Source of the DNA: Marinobacter koreensis
Lineage (GTDB): Bacteria; Pseudomonadota; Gammaproteobacteria; Pseudomonadales; Oleiphilaceae
DNA: 64,000 nucleotides
Direction of reading: 5' to 3'
Assembly: GCF_023156285.1 (NCBI RefSeq)
Contig: NZ_JAKZAJ010000001.1
Coordinates: 124,001-188,000 of the forward strand
Positions 1-8,287 of the stretch are shown one piece after another. Numbering within the stretch: the first letter of the stretch is position 1; every line of letters begins with the position of its first letter. Under the pieces are notes generated by a model. The model ran no database searches and had not been told where the DNA came from. It worked only from the letters and a program-made list of their open reading frames with translations. The position numbers and the translations under genes were made by a program.

Positions 1-37
1 AAGGAGGAGATTGGTGGCAGCACACCATCGGCCGGAC

Positions 38-70
38 ACAAAAAAACCGGTTTCGTTGCCGAAACCGGTT
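38..70 (-). terminator. Intrinsic terminator of narK
   Basis: On the minus strand, just after the narK stop, the arms AACCGGTTTC and GAAACCGGTT form a perfect 10-bp stem with a 6-nt loop, followed by a run of T. This is a standard Rho-independent terminator. Positions 1-37 beyond it hold no gene I can support. Confidence 0.85.
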
Positions 71-92
71 GAGGGTTGTGAAAGAGCAGAGC

Positions 93-1724
93 TTACGGGT
101 TTTTGATGTAGGCGTTCTTGCGCAGGTAGAACCACCAGTTCACGAACAGGCAGGCCGCATAGAAGACCGCAAAGCCGTACATGGCATACTCCGGTGTTCC
201 CGCCTGGATTTGCTGGCCCATGACCCGGGGCGCAATGAAAGCACCATAGGCGGCTACGGCAGAGGTCCAGCCCAGTACCGGTCCTTTCTGCTGCTGATTG
301 AAGATGAAACCGATGCTGCGGAACGTGGAGCCGTTGCCGATGCCGCTGGCGGCGAACATCACGATGAACAGGATCAGGAACAGCGGGAAGTAAGTGTTCG
401 GATCGGTGGAATTGTAGGCCAGCATCATCACGTAACCGGTTGCCACGGAGGCGACCACCATGACCACCGAGATGATCTGGGTAACGATGGAGCCGCCCAT
501 GCGGTCTGAAATCCACCCGCCGACCGGGCGAATCAGGGCGCCTACAAAGGGCCCCATCCATGCCCAGGTGAGGGCACTGGGCGCATCCGGGTTCACCACG
601 CGGATCAGGGTCCCGTCTGCGCCTACCTGCATCATGTTGCCGAAGATAACGGTGATGGACAGTGGCAGCGCGGCCGAGAAGCCGATAAAGGACCCGAAGG
701 TCAGGATGTAGAGGATGGTCATGGACCAGGTGTGCTTGTTGTTGAAGATCGCAAACTGGTTCCGGATGTTGGGCTTGATGTCACCCGGGATCAGGCGAAG
801 CAGAACCACGGTCAGGATGATGGTCAGCGGCAGTGCCACCCACATGTTCAGAATGCCCAGTGCCCACACGCCGACGATGGATGTGATCATGCCCACACCG
901 TAGAGCCCCAGAATCTTTCCGAACGCTGATAGAGGGCTTCCGGGATTGGGCGTGACGACTTTCAGGTTGTTCATTCCGTACCAGCCGGCGAAGGCCAGTG
1001 GGATCAGAAAGACCAGCCAGATGAAACCGGCATTCTGGATCCAGGTGTCAGTGCCTGCTTCAATACGGCCGATCAAGGTACCGCTGGGGCTCTGCAATTG
1101 CATGGGATCCCCGGCGAGTGCACCGAACAGGCCGACGGTCATCACCAGAGGAATCAGCACCTGCATGGTGGTGACGCCGAAATTGCCCAGACCCGCATTC
1201 ATGCCCAGTCCATACCCCTGTTTGCTCTTGGGGTAGAAGGCACTGATGTTACTCATGGAGCAGGCGAAGTTACCGCCGCCAATGCCGGACAGCAGTGCCA
1301 GGGCCTGGAAGACAATAAAGGGGGTTCCCGGATTCATCAGCGCAATGCCGGTGCCGAGGGCCGGGATCATCAGCAACGCCGTGGTGAGGAACACGGTATT
1401 CCGCCCACCGGCAATCTTGATCATGAACGAGGCGGGAATCCGGAGGGTCGCGCCGGAGAGCCCGGCGATCGCGCTCAGGGTGAAGAGTTGATCCACCGAG
1501 AACGGAAAGCCCAGGTTTTTCATCTGGGTGGTGATCATGCCCCACATCAGCCAAACGGCGAAGCCGATCAGCAGGCTGGGAATGGAAATCCAGAGGTTTC
1601 GGGTGGCGACCCGTTTGCCTTCCCGTTCCCAGAAATCTTCGTTTTCGACATCCCAGTGCTCGATGTCTGCGTTGGTTTTGTCTTTGACGCCCAGGGGACC
1701 GGCGTCTGCTGCGGTTCTGGCCAT
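93..1724 (-). CDS. narK: NarK-type nitrate/nitrite MFS transporter
   Basis: A 543-residue major facilitator protein of the nitrate/nitrite porter (NNP) family in the inner membrane, expected to import nitrate and/or export nitrite for respiratory nitrate reduction. A hydrophilic N-terminal stretch of about 50 residues precedes 12 predicted membrane segments. Both family signatures are visible: a Gly-rich segment with NAGLGNFG in the first half and GIGNGSTFRSIGFIF in the second. The start at 1724 is chosen over an upstream in-frame codon because AAGGAG lies 8 nt before this ATG. The gene has its own promoter region with an FNR/Dnr-type box, and it ends in a strong terminator. A second, shorter and quite different NarK lies at 33818. 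The family is certain; the transport direction cannot be read from sequence. Confidence 0.93.
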   Translation of the reverse strand: MARTAADAGPLGVKDKTNADIEHWDVENEDFWEREGKRVATRNLWISIPSLLIGFAVWLMWGMITTQMKNLGFPFSVDQLFTLSAIAGLSGATLRIPASFMIKIAGGRNTVFLTTALLMIPALGTGIALMNPGTPFIVFQALALLSGIGGGNFACSMSNISAFYPKSKQGYGLGMNAGLGNFGVTTMQVLIPLVMTVGLFGALAGDPMQLQSPSGTLIGRIEAGTDTWIQNAGFIWLVFLIPLAFAGWYGMNNLKVVTPNPGSPLSAFGKILGLYGVGMITSIVGVWALGILNMWVALPLTIILTVVLLRLIPGDIKPNIRNQFAIFNNKHTWSMTILYILTFGSFIGFSAALPLSITVIFGNMMQVGADGTLIRVVNPDAPSALTWAWMGPFVGALIRPVGGWISDRMGGSIVTQIISVVMVVASVATGYVMMLAYNSTDPNTYFPLFLILFIVMFAASGIGNGSTFRSIGFIFNQQQKGPVLGWTSAVAAYGAFIAPRVMGQQIQAGTPEYAMYGFAVFYAACLFVNWWFYLRKNAYIKNP

Positions 1725-1817
1725 GATGTCTGCTCCTTGGTTTGCGAATCCGCTGCCACGGTGCTCGTGGCTTTTGGTCGTTGCAGACATTGTGCAAACC
1801 GGAAGGCCTGGCCCCAC

Positions 1818-1831
1818 TTGAGAAAAATCAA
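1818..1831 (-). promoter_or_regulatory. FNR/Anr/Dnr-type box upstream of narK
   Basis: On the minus strand this reads TTGATTTTTCTCAA, matching TTGAT-N4-ATCAA at 9 of 10 defined positions. Its centre is about 100 nt before the narK start. A site at -41.5 would leave a leader of roughly 60 nt and place a CACAAT-like -10 at about the right distance. This fits activation under anoxia or NO. Confidence 0.75.
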
Positions 1832-1979
1832 GGAATTCAGAGCGGGCATTTATCGCCCACAACCAGCGCCGGCGAAGGGCAAAAAGTGGCCTTTAAAGTT
1901 CTTTTAAAACAGCAGGATGCAGGTGGGATATTTCCAAGGTGGTAGGCCGTGAGGCCGCTGGCGCAGTGGAGGTAGCCAC

Positions 1980-3125
1980 TCATTTCCGGCGTAAATGGGC
2001 CGGCTGGATGAGGCGAATGGTCTGTACAGCAACGCCCGTGAATGCGATCGACCAGAGCGTGGCTGAGGCCCAGAGCAACGACGGGGCATTAAACGGATGG
2101 GACCCGGCGAGAAAACGGCAGACGGCCGCACCACCGATCAGGCCCGCAAGCCCGAGAACCTGCCAGTGTGGCGGCGGTGTGCGGTGCGCTCTTTGCCAGG
2201 TCAGACGAAGCATGACGCCCGTCGACAGGGTGCCCAGGCCGCCAATGGTAATCAGGTGCAAGGCCGGGACGGATGCCTCGCCCATCGCCAGTGCTACTCC
2301 CAGACAGCCGCTTCCGACTGCCAGCCAGCCATAGCCGAGGCCGAGCATCAGCAGGTCTGGTCGCTCCGGGCACCGCCACAAACGCCATCGGCCCAGCCGA
2401 ATGATAATCAGTGCTGCGGAGGCCATCAGGCACGTCGCTGCCAGTTCCGGAAGAACGGCGCCCAGACTGAGCAGGAAGGCTGCGGACAGTAGCACCAGGA
2501 GTGCGCCCTCGATCCGTGGCTGAACCCGTGCCGTTAACGGAATCCCTTTTTTCTCCAGGGTGCCGGCAACGGCGGGCGCGAGAATCCGGCCTCCCATGAA
2601 GGTCATCAGCAGGAGCAGCCCAACGACGCCCGCCTGCATCAACTGATGGGTATCGGGCCCTGGGTAATTGGCTGGCGCGTTGGTGTCTGTGAACCAGAAG
2701 CCGATGGGCAGCAGGCACAACAAAAGGATCAGCGGGCCGGCGATCCGGTTGCGCCATTTCTTGGCTGCACTGAAACGAGGGACGGTATAACGTGCGAGAA
2801 GCAGCGCGAAAGCGGGGCTCAGAGTCTGGGCAATGGTCGTCTCCGGTGCAATCAGCCAGGCTGACCGTGCAAGCAGCCAGACACCAGCGAGAAGTAGAAG
2901 GACGGAAACGGGTTGTGGGCCGAGGGTGTACCCGGCAATCACCGCAAGCGCGAATCCGAAAATCATTTCGTGACCGTGGCTCGTGCCGATCAGGCCCGGC
3001 ACCCAGCCCTGTCCGGATAACGGTCCGAGCAGGGACAGTGGCACCGCCAACGTGGCCCAGGTCGCGGCAGCGGGGAAGAAAAACCAGAATGCGAAGATGG
3101 GGCGAGGCCGGGATGATCCTGTCAT
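1980..3125 (-). CDS. nnrS: NnrS family membrane protein
   Basis: A 381-residue polytopic membrane protein of the NnrS family, with about 12 predicted helices. NnrS proteins contain heme and copper, are associated with denitrification gene clusters, and have been linked to relief of nitrosative stress. Family features seen here are the early SHGHEMIFGFA segment with its histidines, a central MTFMGGRILAP, and the later LHLITIGGLGTLSTGVMLR. It starts 6 bp after the stop of the MarR-family gene, so the two are very likely one transcript. Downstream, narK is on the same strand after a 255-bp gap that contains narK's own control region. The exact biochemical role of the family is not settled. Confidence 0.9.
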   Translation of the reverse strand: MTGSSRPRPIFAFWFFFPAAATWATLAVPLSLLGPLSGQGWVPGLIGTSHGHEMIFGFALAVIAGYTLGPQPVSVLLLLAGVWLLARSAWLIAPETTIAQTLSPAFALLLARYTVPRFSAAKKWRNRIAGPLILLLCLLPIGFWFTDTNAPANYPGPDTHQLMQAGVVGLLLLMTFMGGRILAPAVAGTLEKKGIPLTARVQPRIEGALLVLLSAAFLLSLGAVLPELAATCLMASAALIIIRLGRWRLWRCPERPDLLMLGLGYGWLAVGSGCLGVALAMGEASVPALHLITIGGLGTLSTGVMLRLTWQRAHRTPPPHWQVLGLAGLIGGAAVCRFLAGSHPFNAPSLLWASATLWSIAFTGVAVQTIRLIQPAHLRRK

Positions 3126-3131
3126 GATCGC

Positions 3132-3572
3132 CTAGCTCTCCTCGCCGGTCGGCCATCCGGGCAACCGGAATTCGTCCTGAAGATACGCCAGTTCCGGCTG
3201 GTGTTCACGGGCGATGGTTTCGGTCAGTTCCGCGCCTCGGGGCAGTAAGTGCACTTCGATGCGGCGGCCGTCTGAAGCAGAGGGCCGGCGCTCGACAAGC
3301 TTTGCCTCGACGCATCGATCGATCAGCGCCACTGTTCCATGGTGCTTGGCCTGTAGCTTGTCCGACAGTTCGCTGACCGTCGCCCACTCCCGATCCTCGA
3401 ATCCCTTTAAATGAAGCAGCAACTGATACTGGAGTGCCGTCAGACCGTGTTTTCGGCATATGTTTTCACTGTGCCGCAGAAAGACGCGAAGCCGGTAGCG
3501 AAAGTGGGAGAGGCGCTCAAAGTCTGCCTTGGTCAGGTCGGTGTTCGAATGGTCGTTTGTGTCAGGTGTCAT
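3132..3572 (-). CDS. MarR family transcriptional regulator
   Basis: A 146-residue winged-helix regulator. The HTH region is in the middle (HGLTALQYQLLLHL, then ATVSELSDKL), and the wing follows (VERRPSASDGRRIEVHL). MarR proteins act as dimers and usually repress their own and a divergent promoter until they bind a ligand. Here the divergent neighbour is the Yip1-like gene at 3647, and nnrS follows 6 bp downstream. A perfect inverted repeat at 3618-3634 in the shared promoter region is the obvious operator candidate. The ligand cannot be deduced; co-transcription with nnrS suggests a link to nitrogen oxides. Confidence 0.85.
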   Translation of the reverse strand: MTPDTNDHSNTDLTKADFERLSHFRYRLRVFLRHSENICRKHGLTALQYQLLLHLKGFEDREWATVSELSDKLQAKHHGTVALIDRCVEAKLVERRPSASDGRRIEVHLLPRGAELTETIAREHQPELAYLQDEFRLPGWPTGEES

Positions 3573-3617
3573 GTCGTGAGCTTGACCGTGGGTGATTAAG
3601 AGGCTACATAATATAAA

Positions 3618-3634
3618 ATATCATAACGTGATAT
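3618..3634. promoter_or_regulatory. Probable MarR operator (perfect inverted repeat)
   Basis: ATATCA-TAACG-TGATAT lies in the 74-bp gap between the divergent MarR and Yip1-like genes. Arm length and spacing fit a MarR dimer site. The repeat ends 12 nt before the Yip1-like start, so binding would block that promoter. The TTGACC at about 3582 with an AT-rich TACATA 17 nt later is a possible promoter for the plus-strand gene. Confidence 0.6.
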
Positions 3635-3646
3635 AAAAGGTGAGCT

Positions 3647-4210
3647 ATGACAATCATGCAGATGCTTCGGTTGCCGTTTTCAGGGGACGGCGCCTGGGCC
3701 GAATTACAGCGAATGGACCTGTCCATCCCCTTTCTGGCCTGGGTGGTGGTTGTCCCCATGTCCTTTCTCCCGCCAGTCCTGCTCTATTACGCGGGGACGC
3801 ACTACGGAGATAGCTTTCTGACCGGCTTTGGCGATAAGGAATGGCGTTTCATCACCACGATTCTGTTCCTTGCGGAACTGTTGACGTTCTTTGTCATGGG
3901 CTGGTTGATCCATGCGGTTCTGGAAGCGCACAGGATGTCCGTGGAGTACCGCGATGCCTACACGCTCGCCGCAATTGCACCCTTGCCGCTGTGGCTGGCG
4001 TCCCTGGCACTGCTGGTACCCGTGCTGGCGGTCAGTGTGGTTGCGGTATTTGCCGGTATGTTTCTTTCGTGCGCATTGGTGTACCAGGGCGTTCGGTCTC
4101 TGGGCCGGCGATCGGCCCATGATGTCGAGGCCATGTCGGCGACTTACACCGTCATGGCCGCTTCCCTGCTGGCGTGGGGCATCCTGATGGCGATGGTCTG
4201 GGCGTTCTGA
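3647..4210 (+). CDS. Yip1 / DUF1282 family membrane protein
   Basis: A 187-residue protein with five predicted membrane segments, resembling the Yip1 domain family (DUF1282 group) of bacterial inner-membrane proteins. The function of bacterial members is unknown. The start has AAGGTGAG 6 nt upstream. It is divergent from the MarR-nnrS pair, shares their operator-bearing intergenic region, and converges with the PAQR gene, whose stop abuts its own. Co-regulation with nnrS is the only functional clue. Confidence 0.75.
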   Translation: MTIMQMLRLPFSGDGAWAELQRMDLSIPFLAWVVVVPMSFLPPVLLYYAGTHYGDSFLTGFGDKEWRFITTILFLAELLTFFVMGWLIHAVLEAHRMSVEYRDAYTLAAIAPLPLWLASLALLVPVLAVSVVAVFAGMFLSCALVYQGVRSLGRRSAHDVEAMSATYTVMAASLLAWGILMAMVWAF

Positions 4211-4900
4211 TCAGGCCACGTGCGGTAGCACGCCGTAGTAGATCGCGCTGAAGTGGCAGGCACTCCCGCCGATCACGAACAGGTGCCAGATGGCGTGCAT
4301 ATACGGAATGCGGTCGGCAAGGTAAAAGGCGACGCCAGCAGTGTAGACGATGCCTCCGGCAATCGTGAGGGTGAGGGCGGTTTCACTGAGGCTGGCCACC
4401 AGATCAGAGGAGGCAAAGGTGATCAGCCAGCCCATGGCAATATAAATACCGACCCGGGCCAGTTTGAACCGGTTTTTGAAGATGACCTTCAGAACCACCC
4501 CGGTCAGGGCCAGTGACCAGATGATGGCGAACAGGGTCCAGCCGACCGTTCCCCGCATATTGACCAGCAGGAAGGGTGTATAGGTGCCAGCAATCAGCAG
4601 GAAAATCGCGCAGTGATCGAGGGTTTTGAAAGCGCGTTTGAGTTCCGGGCGACGGGCCCCGTGGTAAAGCGCGGATGCCAGGTAGAGCAGAATCAGTGAC
4701 GCTCCGAAGATACTGAAACTGACAATTTTCCAGACATCCCCGGAATGGCTGGCAGCGACAACCAATGCCACAGTACCAATCACGCTGAGGAGGGCGCCAA
4801 TACCGTGGGTGGCACTATTGAGCCATTCCTCAACGCGGTGATGGATTGATTCGACGGTGGGTGTGTTTCGGGTCATTGAAGCAGTTTCCATATTAGCCAT
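4211..4900 (-). CDS. Hemolysin III / PAQR family membrane protein
   Basis: A 229-residue seven-helix membrane protein of the hemolysin III (PAQR) family. Family marks are the N-terminal EEWLNSATHGIGA segment, the SALYHG motif, and the C-terminal HAIWHLFVIGGSACHF with the conserved histidines of the putative zinc site. Eukaryotic and some bacterial PAQR relatives are tied to membrane fluidity and lipid sensing; the 'hemolysin' name reflects an early assay, not a proven role. Upstream lies a perfect 16-bp palindrome that resembles the operators of the DesT-like cassette at 60 kb, which supports a membrane-lipid role. ATG codons at 4891 and 4876 are alternative starts, as no strong ribosome-binding site decides. 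Confidence 0.85.
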   Translation of the reverse strand: MANMETASMTRNTPTVESIHHRVEEWLNSATHGIGALLSVIGTVALVVAASHSGDVWKIVSFSIFGASLILLYLASALYHGARRPELKRAFKTLDHCAIFLLIAGTYTPFLLVNMRGTVGWTLFAIIWSLALTGVVLKVIFKNRFKLARVGIYIAMGWLITFASSDLVASLSETALTLTIAGGIVYTAGVAFYLADRIPYMHAIWHLFVIGGSACHFSAIYYGVLPHVA

Positions 4901-4917
4901 AGGTCTAAGGTACTTCA

Positions 4918-4933
4918 GCGTACACGTGTACGC
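4918..4933. promoter_or_regulatory. Perfect 16-bp palindrome upstream of the PAQR gene
   Basis: GCGTACACGTGTACGC is self-complementary along its whole length and lies 18 bp before the PAQR start. Palindromes of this size are typical TetR-type operators. The core GTACAC/GTGTAC also occurs in the repeats at 60049-60085 and 60163-60178. Confidence 0.6.
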
Positions 4934-5063
4934 AATGGCGCAGGATGAACATCTTGTGATGACGATCAGAAAATCTGATGAACCCGACGGAAATCTTCCG
5001 GTTTCATGGCATGACGACGTTCGTTAGCCTTTTACTAAATCGTTAACACAGGAGGCTGTTCCA

Positions 5064-5663
5064 ATGGCGAAAGTGCTGGTTTTGTATCACTCCATGTACG
5101 GTCACATCGAAACCATGGCGAAAACCGTCGCAGAGGGAGCGTCCAGCGTGGACGGAACCGAGGTCGTCATCAAGCGCGTCCCTGAAACCATGCCCGACGA
5201 GGCATTTCGTAACGCCGGGGGCAAGACAGATCAGGAGGCTCCGGTAGCATCGCCTCAGGAACTGGCCGACTATGATGCGATCATCTTCGGCACACCGACC
5301 CGCTTTGGCAACATGTCCGGTCAGATGCGCAACTTTCTGGATCAGACCGGCGGACTCTGGGGCGAAGGAAAGCTGCACGGCAAGGTGGCGAGTGTCTTTA
5401 CCTCGACCGGTACCGGTGGCGGCCAAGAGCACACCATCTCCTCGTTCTGGACCACGCTGGCGCATCACGGCATGGTGCTGGTTCCGCTGGGCTATGGCAT
5501 CCCGGAATTTTTCGACATTTCTGAAGTCAGCGGAGGCACGCCGTACGGGGCATCGACCATTGCTGGCGGCGACGGCTCACGGCAACCTAACGAGAAAGAG
5601 TTGACGATTGCGCGCTTCCAGGGGAAGCACGTTGCAAACATCGCCTCGAAATTGCACGACTGA
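5064..5663 (+). CDS. wrbA: NAD(P)H:quinone oxidoreductase, WrbA type
   Basis: A 199-residue flavodoxin-like cytoplasmic enzyme that binds FMN and reduces quinones by two electrons using NAD(P)H, avoiding semiquinone radicals. The FMN phosphate loop [11 protein letters not shown] is at residues 9-19, and the WrbA segments [23 protein letters not shown] and [11 protein letters not shown] follow. Length matches the family. A strong site, AGGAGG, precedes the ATG. It is a single-gene unit closed by a terminator at 5694. Confidence 0.95.
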   Translation: MAKVLVLYHSMYGHIETMAKTVAEGASSVDGTEVVIKRVPETMPDEAFRNAGGKTDQEAPVASPQELADYDAIIFGTPTRFGNMSGQMRNFLDQTGGLWGEGKLHGKVASVFTSTGTGGGQEHTISSFWTTLAHHGMVLVPLGYGIPEFFDISEVSGGTPYGASTIAGGDGSRQPNEKELTIARFQGKHVANIASKLHD

Positions 5664-5693
5664 ATACTGCAGAGAAAGCGTTGAGCGTTTGCA

Positions 5694-5722
5694 GGGGAGC
5701 GGTTGATCGCTCCCCTTTTTTT
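5694..5722 (+). terminator. Intrinsic terminator of wrbA
   Basis: GGGGAGCG-GTTGAT-CGCTCCCC forms a perfect 8-bp GC-rich stem and is followed by seven T residues. Confidence 0.9.
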
Positions 5723-5729
5723 GGCTTGC

Positions 5730-6440
5730 CTAAACGTTGTCCGGACGTTGGGCGCCGGTTTTCAGTCGGGAGAAAGTGGCCGGAACAACACCGAGCCAGG
5801 AAGCGAGCTGATTGTCGGGCACCCGCTTGACCAGTTCCGGATACTCATCGAGAAGCAGCTGGTAACGGTCCGAGGCCGGCATGGTGTGTTTGCGGAATTC
5901 CCGCATGCTGGTGAGTTCGGCCAGTTCTTCGGTCAGCGCTAATGCGAAACGGGGCCAGAGCCCGTCGCCATGGGACTGTATTGCCGAACGAAACTCGGCA
6001 AAATTGGCCACCCACAGAGTGGCGGCTGACGTCGAGGTCAGGCACAGAGTATTGCGAACGGTTCGGGTTCGTCCGAACACCGGCCAGACCAGATCCCCCT
6101 CCGAGAAAAAATGGTGGATGGCCACTTTCCCACCGGGTGCCTCGCGGTAAAGGCGAAGGATGCCGTACTGGATCAGGTAAACGTTGGCCCAGGGTTCATC
6201 GTGTTTCTCGAGATTGGTTTCCTGCTCGACCCGGCGTTGGTGGAACAGGCGGGTGAGATCGCTGAGAAAACGGGACTCCGGACTGTTCTGCCGGTCGCTC
6301 AGACGTATGCCGAACACGCGGCTGAGGCCATTGAGTAGAGCGGTTTCTGCGGAGGCGCTGTCGCGCTGGATGATGTCAGGGTTATGATCACCCAGCATGC
6401 AGGGCGCTGAGGCAAGATCCGACCTGAAAATGCTGTTCAT
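5730..6440 (-). CDS. Crp/Fnr family transcriptional regulator
   Basis: A 236-residue regulator with an N-terminal cyclic-nucleotide-binding-like beta roll (ANVYLIQYGILRLYREAPGGK, then HHFFSEGDLVWP) and a short C-terminal helix-turn-helix (NQLASWLGVVPATFSRLK). The cysteine cluster of oxygen-sensing FNR is absent, and the wing after the HTH is very short. It therefore is neither a standard FNR nor a typical cAMP receptor. Its ligand and targets are unknown. It is convergent with wrbA and divergent from the AEC transporter. Confidence 0.8.
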   Translation of the reverse strand: MNSIFRSDLASAPCMLGDHNPDIIQRDSASAETALLNGLSRVFGIRLSDRQNSPESRFLSDLTRLFHQRRVEQETNLEKHDEPWANVYLIQYGILRLYREAPGGKVAIHHFFSEGDLVWPVFGRTRTVRNTLCLTSTSAATLWVANFAEFRSAIQSHGDGLWPRFALALTEELAELTSMREFRKHTMPASDRYQLLLDEYPELVKRVPDNQLASWLGVVPATFSRLKTGAQRPDNV

Positions 6441-6633
6441 CGTGACGACCCGGTAATGACTGTCAGGGTCTCTATGCTAGCAGAAAAGGGTCGCTTGAAA
6501 TGACGTAAATCATTAAGGCTTCGTCATGCTGTGGTAACCTGATCGGCGCCTGCCGCGGGAGTACCGGGCGCAGTCCCGGGCGCCCTTTGCTAGAATTGCC
6601 GCCCCGTCCCGCCGTAATAATCCTGGAGATTTG

Positions 6634-7551
6634 ATGACCGCCGCGCTGGCCCTGTTCGTAAAACTGATCCCGCTGTATGTCACGGTCGCCCTCGGGTGGG
6701 TTGCCGGACGCTACCTGGAGGCCAGCGGTCGTCACATTGCCGGGATCATGCTCTATATCGTGACGCCATCGGTGGTGTTTTCAGGGGTGATGGCCGCACC
6801 CCTGTCGCCGGAAGTCATCCTGCTGCCGTTTCTGACCTTCGGGCTGTGTTCCGTTCTGGCCCTCGTGCAACTGAAGTTCGCCCAGAAAGTGATCACAGAC
6901 GGCAGTGCCAGCATTATTCCGTTGTGTGTGGGGTCCGGAAACACCGGCTATTTCGGTGTGCCGGTGGCCCTGCTGCTGTTTGGCGAAGAGGGGTTGGGGC
7001 TGTACATCGTCTGCATGCTGGGAACCACTCTGTTTGAGAATTCGCTCGGCTTCTACCTGGCGGCAAGAGGGCGTTACGATCTCAAGGACGCGCTTCGGAG
7101 GGTTATTCGCCTGCCATCGGTCTATGCGTTTCTGGCGGCGGTCGTGCTGAATCTCTCCGGAGCGGCTATTCCGCCCGTGTTCGTGCCGCTGTTCGATAAT
7201 CTGCGTGGCGCCTACAGCATTCTTGGCATGATGATCATCGGCATGAGCATCACCAGTTTCCGCGGGCTGGCGGGCAATCTTCGTTTTACCGGGCTGGCGT
7301 TTGTGGGCAAATTTGTGGTTTGGCCTGTCACCGCCGCGGCCTTCTGGTGGCTGGACGCCCACGTGTTCGGCATTTATGGCCCCGCCGTGCACAAGGCCAT
7401 GTTCCTGATTTCCATTACTCCGATCGCTGCCAATACGGTGGTGATTGCGACCCTGCTGGACACAGCGCCAAGGCAGGCCGCGGGTACAGTCCTGCTGACC
7501 ACTCTCTTTGCGCTGGTGTTTATTCCCGTCATGGTTTCCATGGCCTTCTGA
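6634..7551 (+). CDS. AEC (auxin efflux carrier) family permease
   Basis: A 305-residue membrane protein with about ten helices of the membrane transport protein family (AEC). Bacterial members carry small organic acids such as malate or malonate. Visible features are the N-terminal LGWVAGRYLE segment, a mid-protein SGNTGYFGVPVALLLFGEEG with conserved Asn and Gly, and a C-terminal ISITPIAANTVVIATLL. ATG 6634 is chosen over the adjacent TTG because GGAG lies 6 nt upstream. The substrate cannot be assigned. Confidence 0.85.
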   Translation: MTAALALFVKLIPLYVTVALGWVAGRYLEASGRHIAGIMLYIVTPSVVFSGVMAAPLSPEVILLPFLTFGLCSVLALVQLKFAQKVITDGSASIIPLCVGSGNTGYFGVPVALLLFGEEGLGLYIVCMLGTTLFENSLGFYLAARGRYDLKDALRRVIRLPSVYAFLAAVVLNLSGAAIPPVFVPLFDNLRGAYSILGMMIIGMSITSFRGLAGNLRFTGLAFVGKFVVWPVTAAAFWWLDAHVFGIYGPAVHKAMFLISITPIAANTVVIATLLDTAPRQAAGTVLLTTLFALVFIPVMVSMAF

Positions 7552-7564
7552 GGGCCACGTGGGA

Positions 7565-8224
7565 TTATCGCGTGCTGGCGGACGATTCGACGGTCGTTGT
7601 TGCTCTGTCCTCGCCCTGTGCTGCCAGCATATCCTGGCGGGCGTGACGAACCACGCTGGTGCCGGCGGTAACCGCGAGGGTCCCCATGACGGCGGCCACG
7701 ACGAGGTCCGGCCAGGCACTGCCGGTTCCGAAAACGCCGAGTGCAGCACCGAGGACGGCCATGTTGGAGATCGCATCGTTGCGGCTGCAGAGCCAGACCG
7801 ACCGCATGTCGGCATCGCCCTCGCGGAACCGGAACAGCATGACCGCGACGCCGATATTGACCGCCAGTGCCAGAATGCCGACCACGCCCATGGTCAGGGG
7901 TTCCGGGGTGCTGCCGGTCTGGACCATCCAGATGGCGCGGCCCCAGACGAAAACGCCGAAGGTCGCCATGGTCAGGCCTTTCACCATGGCGGCGCGGCCT
8001 CGCCACAGCATGCCCATGGAGAGCACGCTCAATGACAGAATGTAGTTGGCACTGTCACCGAAGAAATCAATGGCGTCGGCCATCAATGACACGGAACCGG
8101 CACTCAGGCTCGCGAGCCCTTCGATAACGAACATGGCGAGGTTCAGCGCCAGGGCTACCCAGAGAGCTTTTCGGAAGCCCGGGGCCGGGCCTTTGGGTTC
8201 GGGGGCGGAGCAACTGCAGGCCAT
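7565..8224 (-). CDS. Short CDF-type heavy-metal exporter
   Basis: A 219-residue cation diffusion facilitator with about six membrane helices and almost no C-terminal cytoplasmic domain. The N-terminus starts with a Cys pair (CSC), a possible metal-loading site. The usual metal-site histidines are replaced: helix 2 carries DFFGDSAN and helix 5 carries CSRNDAISN. A perfect MerR-type operator with a 19-bp promoter spacer lies directly upstream, and the regulator gene ends 64 bp away. AAGGAGG precedes the start. Export of Cd, Pb or Zn is the likely role, by context. Confidence 0.82.
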   Translation of the reverse strand: MACSCSAPEPKGPAPGFRKALWVALALNLAMFVIEGLASLSAGSVSLMADAIDFFGDSANYILSLSVLSMGMLWRGRAAMVKGLTMATFGVFVWGRAIWMVQTGSTPEPLTMGVVGILALAVNIGVAVMLFRFREGDADMRSVWLCSRNDAISNMAVLGAALGVFGTGSAWPDLVVAAVMGTLAVTAGTSVVRHARQDMLAAQGEDRATTTVESSASTR

Positions 8225-8256
8225 GGTATCCTCCTTTTAAACTGCAAGAAGTAAAC

Positions 8257-8277
8257 ACCCTGTAGCGACTACAGGGT
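8257..8277 (-). promoter_or_regulatory. MerR-type operator and promoter of the short CDF gene
   Basis: Arms ACCCTGTAG and CTACAGGGT are separated by 3 bp. On the minus strand the repeat fills the gap between TTGACC (-35) and TTTACT (-10), which is 19 bp long. That over-long spacer is the hallmark of promoters twisted open by metal-loaded MerR proteins. A near-copy occurs at 14208. Confidence 0.85.
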
Positions 8278-8287
8278 CAATGGCCCG

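Noticed and set aside
1..37. GGAGGAG at the window start as a ribosome-binding site
   Set aside because: No start codon follows at a suitable distance on the plus strand.
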